Origin: Oscillospiraceae bacterium
GTDB taxonomy: Bacteria > Bacillota > Clostridia > Oscillospirales > Ruminococcaceae
DNA length: 35,036 bases
Assembly: GCA_022508925.1 (NCBI GenBank)
Contig: JAFLUF010000002.1
Location: forward strand, 1-35,036
Direction of reading: 5' to 3'
Shown here in pieces: positions 25,289 through 33,738 of the stretch. Positions within the stretch are counted from its first letter, which is position 1. Every line of letters starts with the position of its first letter. A program made the translations under genes and the position numbers. The notes under the pieces are model-generated. The model was not told the origin of the DNA, did no database searches, and was given only the letters and a program-made list of their open reading frames with translations.

Positions 25289-26944
25289 TTAGTCTTTGAA
25301 TACCGCGCCCGTGTTTGATGATGTAACAAGCTTTGCGTAACGCTTGAGATAGCCCTGAAGCTCCTTTTCGGGAAGTACGCCCTTCTTCCTGCGCTCCGCG
25401 ATGACCGCGTCGTCAACAAGAAGCGTAACCGAGCGGTTGGGAATATCAATGTGTATCTTATCCCCGTCCTCGACAAACGCGATAAGTCCTCCCTCTGCCG
25501 CCTCGGGGGAAACATGACCTATCGCCGCGCCTCTCGACGCGCCGCTGAAGCGTCCGTCAGTGATAAGCGCAACGCTTCCGTCAAGTCCCTTTCCGACTAT
25601 CGCCGCCGTTGGAGCAAGCATCTCGGGCATTCCCGGACCGCCCTTGGGGCCTTCATAGCGAATTACGACAACGTCTCCCGCCTTTATTTCGCCGTTTAAA
25701 ATAGCGTCGCAGGCGGGCTGTTCTCCGTCAAACACACGCGCCGTGCCGGTAAAGTCCATCATCTCGGGCTTTACAGCGCCCTGCTTTACAACCGAGCCGT
25801 TCTCCGCGAGGTTTCCGCTGAGTATGGCGATTCCGCCGTCCTTTCTGATAGGCGACTCAACCGTATGAACAACAGTTCCGTCAGCATTTCTCGCAGCCGC
25901 TATGCGCTCCTTCTGAGTTCCGCTTACAGTCAGAACGTCTTCGTTGATATGTCCGCCCTTTGCAAGCTCCTTGATTACCGTCTGAATTCCGCCGACGTCG
26001 TTCAAGTCGGTAATGAACACACTGCTCGCGGGATTGAGCTTGGCAAGCTGGGGAGTTTTTCTGCTCATTGCGTCGATATCGGAAAGCTTGATATCTACTC
26101 CCGCCTCATGAGCAATAGCAAGGAGGTGAAGAACGGTATTTGAGGAAGCGCCTATCGCCATATCTGTAGCCAAAGCGTTCTCCATATTCTTCTTGGTAAG
26201 TATATCCAACGGACGGATATTCTGCTTTACAAGCTCTACAACACGCTCACCTGTTTCTTTAGCGAGACGGCGGCGCGCGGAATTTACCGCGGGCTCCGTT
26301 CCGGCAGTCGGAAGCGCAAGTCCTATCGCCTCGGTAAGGCAGTTCATCGAGTTTGCGGTGTACATACCCGAACAGGAGCCGCAGGTAGGACAGGCGTTGT
26401 TCTCATAGTCCTTGATAACGTCATCGCCTATCTCTCCGCTTGAGTACTGTCCTATTGCCTCGTATATCTCAGAGTAGCCCACTCTCTTTCCCTGCACACA
26501 GCCGGGATTCATAGGCCCGCCGCTTACAAAAATAGAGGGCAGGTTCATTCTTGCGGCTGCCATAACCATTCCGGGAACAATTTTATCACAGTTCGGAATG
26601 AAAACAACTCCGTCAAGCGGGTGAGCCGTAAGCATTACTTCGATGCTGTCCGCTATCAGCTCGCGCGAAGCAAGAGAATACCTCATGCCCTTGTGATTCA
26701 TGGCAAGACCGTCGCAGACACCGATCGTAAAGAACTCAAACGGAACTCCGCCCGCGTTTCTTATTCCGTCCTTTACATAGCGCGAGATCTCATGAAGATG
26801 CTGATGTCCCGGCACGTAGTCGCTTGCCGCGCAGACAACGGCTATAAACGGCTTGTTCATTTCGCTGTCGATAACTCCGAGCGACTTTAATACCGCTCTG
26901 TGAGGAGTTTTTTCAACTCCCTTTTTGATAAGATCACTTCTCAT
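25289..26944 (-). CDS. ilvD: Dihydroxyacid dehydratase
   Basis: Fe-S enzyme that dehydrates dihydroxy acids to the 2-keto acids of valine and isoleucine synthesis. The 551-residue protein has [20 protein letters not shown] (C119), [17 protein letters not shown] (C188, C191) and [20 protein letters not shown]. Length matches IlvD of Firmicutes (about 550-560). The ATG at 26944 follows a GAAAGGAT site and lies 45 bases after glk; a TATAAT-like sequence at 26962-26967 has no acceptable -35. No other ilv or leu genes are in the window. Edd (phosphogluconate dehydratase) is longer and less similar. Confidence 0.95.
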   Translation of the reverse strand: MRSDLIKKGVEKTPHRAVLKSLGVIDSEMNKPFIAVVCAASDYVPGHQHLHEISRYVKDGIRNAGGVPFEFFTIGVCDGLAMNHKGMRYSLASRELIADSIEVMLTAHPLDGVVFIPNCDKIVPGMVMAAARMNLPSIFVSGGPMNPGCVQGKRVGYSEIYEAIGQYSSGEIGDDVIKDYENNACPTCGSCSGMYTANSMNCLTEAIGLALPTAGTEPAVNSARRRLAKETGERVVELVKQNIRPLDILTKKNMENALATDMAIGASSNTVLHLLAIAHEAGVDIKLSDIDAMSRKTPQLAKLNPASSVFITDLNDVGGIQTVIKELAKGGHINEDVLTVSGTQKERIAAARNADGTVVHTVESPIRKDGGIAILSGNLAENGSVVKQGAVKPEMMDFTGTARVFDGEQPACDAILNGEIKAGDVVVIRYEGPKGGPGMPEMLAPTAAIVGKGLDGSVALITDGRFSGASRGAAIGHVSPEAAEGGLIAFVEDGDKIHIDIPNRSVTLLVDDAVIAERRKKGVLPEKELQGYLKRYAKLVTSSNTGAVFKD

Positions 26945-26989
26945 TTTAATTATCCTTTCATATTATACGGTAAGACCGTTATATTGTTT

Positions 26990-27949
26990 TTACGCTTTAT
27001 GCAGCATTGCCGCGCCGATAATTCCCGCGTCGTTTCCGAGGCTGCAAATAACAATCTCGGTATTTTTCGCGCTGTTTTTGGAATACACCTGCTTCGCGAC
27101 AGCCTCCTTAAGCGGGTTCAACAGAATTTCTCCCTCATTGCAGACTCCGCCGCCGATACAGAGAATCTCGGGCTGAAACGTGTTTATAACGTTTGTAATT
27201 CCGCAGGCGAGATATTTTACATAATCATCGGTAACGGTTTTTCCGACAGCGTCTCCCGCCTTCATCGCCTTATACGCTGTCCGAGCTGAACATCTGCCGT
27301 CCTCTTTTATTATCGCGTTTATAAGACTTTGCGGATTCTCTTCGCCCGCCATTAGCGTCATTCTTACAAGTCCTGTTGCCGAAGAATACGCCTCAAAGCA
27401 GCCGCGTCTTCCACAGCCGCACGGCGCTCCGTCCACGGCAATAACCGTATGTCCTATCTCTCCACCGGCGAAATTTGACCCACGGTAAATTTTCTTATCG
27501 ATGATAATACCCGCGCCGACACCTGTTCCGAGAGTAATGACAACCGCATTTTTCGCGCCCTTTGCCGCGCCCGACATAAACTCTCCGAAAGCCGCGGCGT
27601 TTGCGTCGTTATCAAGGTATACCGGAATTTTAAACTCTTCCTCAAGATCGGCCTTTACAGGAGAGTTGTCAAATCCTAAATTACTGCAGTTTTCGACTAC
27701 TCCGCTTTCGCTGTTGCATACCCCCGGAGAACCTACTCCTATGGATCTTGCCTCGGAAACATCGATTCCGGCTTCTTTACAAGCCGCGATCACGGCTGAT
27801 TTTATAACCTTAAGCACATCCTTGTATGCGAGAGAATTGCCCGAGGAATTTGTTTTGATTTTTGAGCGCGCAATGATTTCGCAGCTGTCGTTAACGATCC
27901 CGCAGGCAATGTTTGTTCCGCCTATGTCAACACCTATGTAATATGCCAT
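26990..27949 (-). CDS. glk: ROK-family glucokinase
   Basis: Phosphorylates glucose with ATP. The 319-residue protein has the ATP motif YYIGVDIGGTNIACGIV, the catalytic aspartate in LDNDANAAAFGE (D115) and the ROK zinc site H167, C177, C179, C184 (EIGHTVI, CGCGRRGCFEAY). There is no N-terminal helix-turn-helix, so it is a kinase and not a ROK repressor. A GGGG-containing ribosome binding site precedes the ATG at 27949. The likely transcript runs from the LCP-like gene through the LUD gene and glk into ilvD. Glucose specificity is inferred from the motif pattern; other hexoses are possible. Confidence 0.92.
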   Translation of the reverse strand: MAYYIGVDIGGTNIACGIVNDSCEIIARSKIKTNSSGNSLAYKDVLKVIKSAVIAACKEAGIDVSEARSIGVGSPGVCNSESGVVENCSNLGFDNSPVKADLEEEFKIPVYLDNDANAAAFGEFMSGAAKGAKNAVVITLGTGVGAGIIIDKKIYRGSNFAGGEIGHTVIAVDGAPCGCGRRGCFEAYSSATGLVRMTLMAGEENPQSLINAIIKEDGRCSARTAYKAMKAGDAVGKTVTDDYVKYLACGITNVINTFQPEILCIGGGVCNEGEILLNPLKEAVAKQVYSKNSAKNTEIVICSLGNDAGIIGAAMLHKA

Positions 27950-27969
27950 AAACTACCCCACACAACGAT

Positions 27970-28587
27970 TTAATAACCAAGCTGTTGGTTTACGATTATC
28001 ACCTTTATTCTGTCGGGAACACGCTGCTGCCCTAAAAAGACATATGAACAGCATATCCTCGCATCACTGCGGCAATGCCGGCATTCTCCCGTTTGAGCGC
28101 ACGGCGTCTGACAGTTGAGCCGTACCGTGTTCTTTGGCGCCGCAATTTTCTCAACTCGGAGCTTTGCCTCGTCACGGTCTTTTACGATCTTATTTACTCC
28201 CGCGACGATGATAACCTGCTTCGGTCCGAAAATCATCGCCGAAACGCGGTTTCCGTTTCCGTCAACGTTGTACAGCTCGCCCTCTTCGGTCAATGCGTTT
28301 GTGCTTGAAAAAAAAGTATCCGAAACAAACGCCTTTCTGAAAATATCGCCGACCTCCTCGGGAGTTTTTCCCTCGGAACGGTCGAGATATATTCCCTTAT
28401 ATTCGGACATCAGCAGCTCCGATACCCCGCTTTCCTTAAGCGTCATTGAGCCGCCCGCGGTTATCAGCTTATCATCTTTGATAAGCTCCCGAATCAAGTC
28501 AAAAAGTTCTTCTTTGCTCTCCGCATAATACGGCTTCATTTTGTTTCTGCGAAGAGCTTCCATAGTGCGAATAATCCTATCGTCCAT
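27970..28587 (-). CDS. LUD-domain (LutC/YkgG-like, DUF162) protein
   Basis: Stand-alone LUD-domain protein of 205 residues, a family that includes LutC of the lactate-utilisation complex; the single-domain clostridial version has no assigned reaction. Visible features are LITAGGSMTLKESGVSELL, VSDTFFSSTNALTEEGELYN and VDGNGNRVSAMIFGPKQVII, then a cysteine cluster (CQTPCAQTGECRHCRSDARI followed by two cysteines) that could bind a metal or Fe-S centre. lutA and lutB are absent. The ATG at 28587 is chosen over an in-frame GTG two codons upstream because that GTG directly abuts the GGAGG site, leaving no spacing. Confidence 0.87.
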   Translation of the reverse strand: MDDRIIRTMEALRRNKMKPYYAESKEELFDLIRELIKDDKLITAGGSMTLKESGVSELLMSEYKGIYLDRSEGKTPEEVGDIFRKAFVSDTFFSSTNALTEEGELYNVDGNGNRVSAMIFGPKQVIIVAGVNKIVKDRDEAKLRVEKIAAPKNTVRLNCQTPCAQTGECRHCRSDARICCSYVFLGQQRVPDRIKVIIVNQQLGY

Positions 28588-28602
28588 AAACACCTCCGAA
28601 AA

Positions 28603-29490
28603 TTACAGCAAGCCTGCCTTTTGCTTAATCGTAATTATTGAATTGTCCGAGATATCAAATCCTCCGTCCGCGGTATATTCACCGTATGGGATATAATATT
28701 CCGCCGGAGACGACCCGTAATCAACCAAGTATAAAAAAGAAGCCAAATGAGAGCTAAATTCCTGCGAATTCGCGTTGGTTTCACAATCGCTGATAATTGA
28801 GGAAAAGAAAGAGCTGAGGCGGGCGCTGTCAAGCTCGCGGAAATTCTGGTTTATAAGACTTGAAAGAATGTCGCCTATTATATTGAAACGATAAAGCTCT
28901 CCCTCGCCGAAATCCGCCTGCATTATATATCTGAACAGAGCTTCGGCGGAAAACAACTTATCACCCGCGTTTATGATCTCGGCATTAATTTCATCGGTTA
29001 TAATAACGGTTTTCGGAACATTGTACTTTACATTTCCGAAAGACTGAACAATATCTGTAAAGACATTTTGATCAAACATCGCGTACGATTCGCACTCAAC
29101 GCCCGTGATATCCTCAACAACGTCAACAATTCCCTGTCCGCCAAGCGTGCCGTATATATCAGTAAGCGTCATTCCTTTGGATTTTACACTTATTCCCGAA
29201 GACAAAGGAATTAAAACGATACGGTTTTCAACAGCGTTATATTCTATCAGCAAAAAAAGCTCCGGATTATCCGACGCCCCCCGGGAAAGCATAAACAAAG
29301 TGTTGAAATTGTCCGCCTCGGTAGGTCTGTAGTTCTCTGTAAGCCCGCTGTTACTGTCAACTCCTGTCTGAGTTTTCTCCTCGGGAAACAAATACCACCG
29401 AAATGCTACTACAGCAACAACCACAAAAGCGATAGTAATTCCAAACGCCGTAAAATATATATACCAGTTACTTTTTCTTTTAACCGCCAT
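28603..29490 (-). CDS. LCP (LytR-CpsA-Psr)-like membrane protein with degenerate active site
   Basis: The 295-residue protein has a short basic cytoplasmic tail, one membrane segment at about 10-32 and an extracytoplasmic domain whose order matches LCP enzymes, which attach wall polymers to peptidoglycan: LFMLSRGASDN at the first strand, LLIEYNAVENRIVLIPLSSG where LCP proteins have SINP...IPRD, a GG-containing helix region (YGTLGGQGIVDVVEDITGVE), YAMFDQNVFTDIVQSFG, and SAEALFRYIMQAD where catalytic proteins have ALAYVRSR. The family's key Asp/Arg residues are replaced (L96-S97 for Arg-Asp; no Arg-x-Arg near 188-192). A pseudo-enzyme or lipid-binding role is possible. The ATG at 29490 follows AAAGGAAAGG. 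It is the first gene of a unit with the LUD gene, glk and ilvD. Family match by pattern only. Confidence 0.75.
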   Translation of the reverse strand: MAVKRKSNWYIYFTAFGITIAFVVVAVVAFRWYLFPEEKTQTGVDSNSGLTENYRPTEADNFNTLFMLSRGASDNPELFLLIEYNAVENRIVLIPLSSGISVKSKGMTLTDIYGTLGGQGIVDVVEDITGVECESYAMFDQNVFTDIVQSFGNVKYNVPKTVIITDEINAEIINAGDKLFSAEALFRYIMQADFGEGELYRFNIIGDILSSLINQNFRELDSARLSSFFSSIISDCETNANSQEFSSHLASFLYLVDYGSSPAEYYIPYGEYTADGGFDISDNSIITIKQKAGLL

Positions 29491-29530
29491 AATAATCCTT
29501 TCCTTTATGAGCCGGACGACTCAAACAGTA

Positions 29531-29559
29531 TTGACATTTTATGATAGATGTAATATAAT
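29531..29559 (+). promoter_or_regulatory. Consensus sigma-A promoter for alr
   Basis: A perfect TTGACA (29531-29536), 17-base spacer and perfect TATAAT (29554-29559) on the plus strand, with a leader of about 80 bases before alr. Confidence 0.85.
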
Positions 29560-29599
29560 TAATAATGTATTTATATATCTTTAAAAACAACCCAGTTAT

Positions 29600-29628
29600 A
29601 GTATAACACATTTTTCCGAAAATTTCAA
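29600..29628 (-). promoter_or_regulatory. Promoter for the LCP-like gene unit
   Basis: Minus-strand TTGAAA (29623-29628), 17-base spacer, TATACT (29600-29605). It starts a leader of about 105 bases that crosses the alr promoter, so the two divergent transcripts overlap by their 5' ends and their promoters face each other. Confidence 0.7.
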
Positions 29629-29646
29629 GCGGTGAGGTGCATATTG

Positions 29647-30774
29647 ATGAATAATTTTTATCAAAGGACGTGGGCAGAGATAAATCTCGACAATTTACGC
29701 GATAATATCGCGGTTTTGCGTGATCTATCCCCCTATAAAAAGATTATCGCCGTTGTTAAGGCAAACGCTTACGGTCACGGTGACATTCAATGCGCACAAG
29801 CACTGAACGAGTGCGGGATAAAGAATTTTTGCGTATCAAATATGTGGGAAGCTCAGCGGCTTTATGACGCAAAAATTGACGGTGAGATACTGATTTTCGG
29901 CTATTGTGATATCCCACTGATCATGGAAAATATTGACAAAAATTTTGTATTTACAGTTGGCGATGTTGAATACGCCAAAGATCTCTCATACGCGGCAAAG
30001 GGCAAAAAAATTCCCGTAAACATAAAGCTCGATACGGGAATGAGCCGCGTCGGAATAAACACAAAAGAACAGCTTGACGAGATTTTGAGCTTAACAGGAC
30101 TTGACTGCCGCGCCTGCTATACTCATTTTGCCGTTTCAGACAGTCTTGACGAAGATGATATAGCGTTTACCAACGCTCAACAGAAAAAATTAGCGGAGAT
30201 CTGCAAGAGCCGCGGACTTAAATTTCACTCACAGAACAGCGGCGGTATAATATATCACAAGGATTTCGGAGGAGATTATGTCCGTGCGGGTATCATAATG
30301 TACGGACAAAAGCCCGACGCGCGTTTTCCCGTGCCCGACGGAATAAAACCGATTTTCTCTCTGAAAAGCGTAGTGTGTCAGTTAAAAACCGTTCCCGCGG
30401 GTACAACAGTGAGCTACGGCAGGACATTCACTGCAAAGCGCGATACAAGACTTGCCCTTATTCCATGCGGATATGCGGACGGCTTTAACAGACGGCTTTC
30501 GGGAAATTGGAACGTAATGATAAACGGACAGTACGCTCCTGTCTGCGGAAGAATTTGCATGGACCAGACGCTTATCGATGTAACGGATATCCCCGTAAAA
30601 ATCGGAGACGAGGTGACGGTTTATTCGGACGAATCAGATGGCGGATGCTCCGTTACACAGGCCGCCGAAACAATCGGAACGATAAACTACGAGCTTTTAT
30701 GCGCTATCGGAACGCGCGTTCCGCGAATCTACATAAAGAATGGTGTAAAGACCGAAATTCAGCGATATTTATAA
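29647..30774 (+). CDS. alr: Alanine racemase
   Basis: PLP enzyme supplying D-alanine for peptidoglycan. The 375-residue protein has the PLP lysine K38 in AVVKANAYGHG, the second catalytic residue Y257 in SYGRTF, KLDTGMSRVG, and the C-terminal barrel with GRICMDQTLIDVTD. The ATG at 29647 is preferred over an in-frame GTG at 29632: a GGTGAGGTG site lies 7 bases upstream and the protein then starts at the usual place (NFYQRTWAEINLDNL). Monocistronic, between its own promoter and a bidirectional terminator. Confidence 0.96.
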   Translation: MNNFYQRTWAEINLDNLRDNIAVLRDLSPYKKIIAVVKANAYGHGDIQCAQALNECGIKNFCVSNMWEAQRLYDAKIDGEILIFGYCDIPLIMENIDKNFVFTVGDVEYAKDLSYAAKGKKIPVNIKLDTGMSRVGINTKEQLDEILSLTGLDCRACYTHFAVSDSLDEDDIAFTNAQQKKLAEICKSRGLKFHSQNSGGIIYHKDFGGDYVRAGIIMYGQKPDARFPVPDGIKPIFSLKSVVCQLKTVPAGTTVSYGRTFTAKRDTRLALIPCGYADGFNRRLSGNWNVMINGQYAPVCGRICMDQTLIDVTDIPVKIGDEVTVYSDESDGGCSVTQAAETIGTINYELLCAIGTRVPRIYIKNGVKTEIQRYL

Positions 30775-30786
30775 TATGACAGCATT

Positions 30787-30818
30787 AAAATCTCCCGAAA
30801 TCTATTCGGGAGATTTTT
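30787..30818. terminator. Bidirectional intrinsic terminator between alr and the amidase gene
   Basis: Perfect 10-base stem (ATCTCCCGAA / TTCGGGAGAT) with a 5-base loop, flanked by T-runs on both strands, directly between the two convergent stop codons. Confidence 0.92.
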
Positions 30819-30822
30819 GTGT

Positions 30823-33738
30823 TTAATAATTACAGCGCGCAAAGTACTCGGCAATTCCTTGAGCGATCGCGTTCGCCATTTTTGCCTGATTCGCGTCGTT
30901 TGCCATTACAAGACACTCGCGCTCGTTTGAAACAAAGCCCATTTCAACAAGCACCGACGGGAAGCTGTGCTCAAGTGTAACCTGATAGTAACTGTACTTC
31001 TCACCGCGGTTACTCTTCGTACCGTCGGAATAATAATTTTCAAAAAATTGACTGAGATTGTCAGTAATAGACTCCGCAAGGGGTTGTGACCACGGCGTAA
31101 AGTAATAAGCCTCCGTTCCGTGAGCCGTGGTATTTAAACTCGAGTTGCAATGAAGCGAGATAAACATATCGGCATTGTACTTTTTTGCCTCTCTCGGACG
31201 ATATAAGGTAATATATGTCATGCTTTCCGTCTGAAAACGTACAACATTTGCGCCGAGAGCCTCGAGAACGCTTGCAAGCTTTTTGGACATCGCAAGGTTT
31301 ATTGACTGTTCTGTAACACCTCCGATAGCTCCGGGGTCAAAGACGCTCGCGCCGGTATATCCGTGACCGGGGTCAATAACAATGGTTTTTCCGGCAAGTG
31401 AGGAAGTAGGCACAGGGAAATAGATCCTGAGTGCTCCGTTTTCGTCATATTGAGTAATAGCCCCGCTGTATATTCCTGCCTGACGAAGAGTAAGCTTCAG
31501 CCTGAATTTCGGGATCCCGTTTTCCTCAACGATCTCCCAGACGCCGTCCCTGAACATCGAGCAGCCGCTGAAGTCCGGAAGCGCCGTAACGGAAGTTACA
31601 TTATCAAAAGTTATATAAATATACTGGGCATTGAATTTGCTTACCGTAAAAGAACCTGCCGAGGAGCTTGAAAAACTCTGAGAGGTCGTGATATTAAAGC
31701 TTATCCTGTTATCAAGCGTGAAAGAAAGATAGCTTCTTCCGCCGGAGTTTCCGGCTTCATTTACAACAAGCGCGTTATAACCCAAACCGGTACTGTCAAA
31801 CAGCTGAACATCACTTGCGTTATAGCGTCTGCCCGAATCCGTGATAATATAACCGTCAGAGGACGATTTATAGTAATCAAGCGTACCCGCCGGCTGACGG
31901 AAAAGAAGCGGAGTAGGAATTCTGCCGGTGGTCTTTGCGTCGAATATCTCACAATCGTTGGTTATTATCTTTACATATCTGACAAGTGTTTCACTGTCTA
32001 TAACGGGATCGATAGTTCCGACAACCTCGCCTGTTCCCGCTGAGGACTGATCGGGTATAAGTTCAGCCTTGATATCGGGTCTTACCGGCTCGGGCTTTGC
32101 CTCGATAGTAACCTTTCCTCCGATCATGGTTTCATTATAGCCCTTATATTCGGCGTAAAAGCTGATATTTCCGAGGTACTGCTCTACTCCGATAATCCCT
32201 TCATCAACGACATAATAGCCGACGAATTCCGAATACGTTCCGTTTGCGTCAACCTGTTCGGAATTTGACTGTTCAATAAGTTTAACCGTCTGACCGTTTA
32301 TGGTAGCCGTAACAGTGGAACCGCTGTACGCAATAGCCACAAGCGGGATCAGCGTTCCGCCTTCAACAATAACATTTCCCGTGTTTTCTATAGATTTAAG
32401 CACGTCAACTTTGCGCTCAATATTGTAAACTATTTTCTTTCCTTTGTGCTCGAAGGTAAACTGATTTTTTCCCACCTCGAGTTCTTTCTGGAAATAGAAA
32501 TTTCCCGCCTCATTCAGCGTTATCTTAACACCGTTGAAATACACGTCGAAGTTTTCGTCAAAGGTTCCCATAAACTTTTCCGACATATTGTAAGTAACAT
32601 AATTCAGCTGCGTCGGGGTGACCATTTCCAGATCTTCAAAAAGTGTTTCGGTATTTATCTTACCGTCAAAATAACTTTTAAGGGTCGTTGTGCTGTTAAG
32701 TGTGTTGTTGCGGAGGGTCGAAAGCGAGTTGAACGCGCTTCCGCCGTGATTTTCAAAACTTTCGTCCATAACCGCAAGCTGACGCAGGATCTGATCCTCA
32801 TTCCACTTAACGCCTATTCGGTCGTTGAAATGATAAACATACAGCTTTGCGCCGGATCTTTCCGAAAGGTTATACCACCATGATATCACCTTTTCAAAAT
32901 TAAGCTGGGCATTTTCGGTCGAGCCGTACGCCATTACCATTACGAAATCGCAAAGTCCGCTTTCAATATATTTTTTTGTATCGCTGTTTCCGTCATAGTA
33001 AGCGGAAACTGTGTCGCTTGTATCGGAGCCTTCTTCATTTCTGCTGGAGTTTGCCCACATATCCTCTATCATAACGCCCGCGGCAACGGAGTTATTAGTC
33101 TTGTGTATAACCTCGCAGACAGTTCTGAACATATACTCGTTTATCTCGTACAGCCACTTTTCATAGCCGATCCCCGAGCCGGAAGCAAGATAAACGGAAT
33201 AAGTATCCTCTGAGCTTGTCGTATAATAATCCGTAAGAATTATACCGTCGCAGGCGTATTTTATAACAAATTTATGAGCCGCAGCGGAAAAGCCCTCTTT
33301 AAGTCCGCCGCCTTCTTCAATAACTTTATTGAGAAGAGAGTTGACATCTATCGTCACATATGCCGAAAGTCCGGCGTTATGAGCTTCTTCAACAGCTTTC
33401 TCAATAATTCCGCTTTCATCAAGCTCAAGGCTGTAGTAACTCACATCTTCCGAAGCGGAAGAGATAATAACCGCGTTCATTCCGTAACCGATGACCTCTG
33501 AGCAGACGTCGGCTATATTTTCCTCGGTAAAATCAACTTCGGGGGTAATAAATACCGCCCTCATATTATCCTGCAAAAATACCTTGCTTTCCAGATCCTG
33601 GGAAACTTGTTCCTCCTGTGAGTCTTCGGAAACATCTTGTGAGGTACCGGGCAGCGAGTTTGCGTCTCCGAAAGCTGTTCCCGCCAGCATAGTAAACGCA
33701 ACTAAAACCGATGTAATTTTAAGTAAAAATTTCTTCAT
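30823..33738 (-). CDS. Exported GHL10-like protein with C-terminal N-acetylmuramoyl-L-alanine amidase domain
   Basis: Probable wall-acting protein of 971 residues: signal peptide 1-24 (basic start, hydrophobic core, AGTAFG), a short Ser/Gln/Asp/Glu-rich linker, a GHL10/DUF187-like TIM-barrel region at about 55-370 (MRAVFITPEVDFTEENIADV, ACDGIILTDYY, VMVMAYGS), Ig- or SH3-like beta regions at about 380-770, and an Amidase_3 domain at about 782-968. The amidase zinc ligands H792 (VIDPGHG), E810 and H863 (SLHCNS) and the catalytic E932 (LVEMGF) are present, so it should cleave the amide bond between MurNAc and the stem peptide. The glycosidase-like domain is divergent: DGIILTDYY replaces the DGIHIDDYFYP of its neighbour, so its activity is doubtful. 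The ATG shares one base with the stop of the upstream GHL10 gene (TAATG). Confidence 0.88.
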   Translation of the reverse strand: MKKFLLKITSVLVAFTMLAGTAFGDANSLPGTSQDVSEDSQEEQVSQDLESKVFLQDNMRAVFITPEVDFTEENIADVCSEVIGYGMNAVIISSASEDVSYYSLELDESGIIEKAVEEAHNAGLSAYVTIDVNSLLNKVIEEGGGLKEGFSAAAHKFVIKYACDGIILTDYYTTSSEDTYSVYLASGSGIGYEKWLYEINEYMFRTVCEVIHKTNNSVAAGVMIEDMWANSSRNEEGSDTSDTVSAYYDGNSDTKKYIESGLCDFVMVMAYGSTENAQLNFEKVISWWYNLSERSGAKLYVYHFNDRIGVKWNEDQILRQLAVMDESFENHGGSAFNSLSTLRNNTLNSTTTLKSYFDGKINTETLFEDLEMVTPTQLNYVTYNMSEKFMGTFDENFDVYFNGVKITLNEAGNFYFQKELEVGKNQFTFEHKGKKIVYNIERKVDVLKSIENTGNVIVEGGTLIPLVAIAYSGSTVTATINGQTVKLIEQSNSEQVDANGTYSEFVGYYVVDEGIIGVEQYLGNISFYAEYKGYNETMIGGKVTIEAKPEPVRPDIKAELIPDQSSAGTGEVVGTIDPVIDSETLVRYVKIITNDCEIFDAKTTGRIPTPLLFRQPAGTLDYYKSSSDGYIITDSGRRYNASDVQLFDSTGLGYNALVVNEAGNSGGRSYLSFTLDNRISFNITTSQSFSSSSAGSFTVSKFNAQYIYITFDNVTSVTALPDFSGCSMFRDGVWEIVEENGIPKFRLKLTLRQAGIYSGAITQYDENGALRIYFPVPTSSLAGKTIVIDPGHGYTGASVFDPGAIGGVTEQSINLAMSKKLASVLEALGANVVRFQTESMTYITLYRPREAKKYNADMFISLHCNSSLNTTAHGTEAYYFTPWSQPLAESITDNLSQFFENYYSDGTKSNRGEKYSYYQVTLEHSFPSVLVEMGFVSNERECLVMANDANQAKMANAIAQGIAEYFARCNY

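Noticed and set aside
26962-26990. Promoter between glk and ilvD based on a TATAAT-like hexamer
   Set aside because: The matching -35 position is a poor AAAACA, and a short ACGGT/ACCGT inverted repeat overlaps; not strong enough to list.
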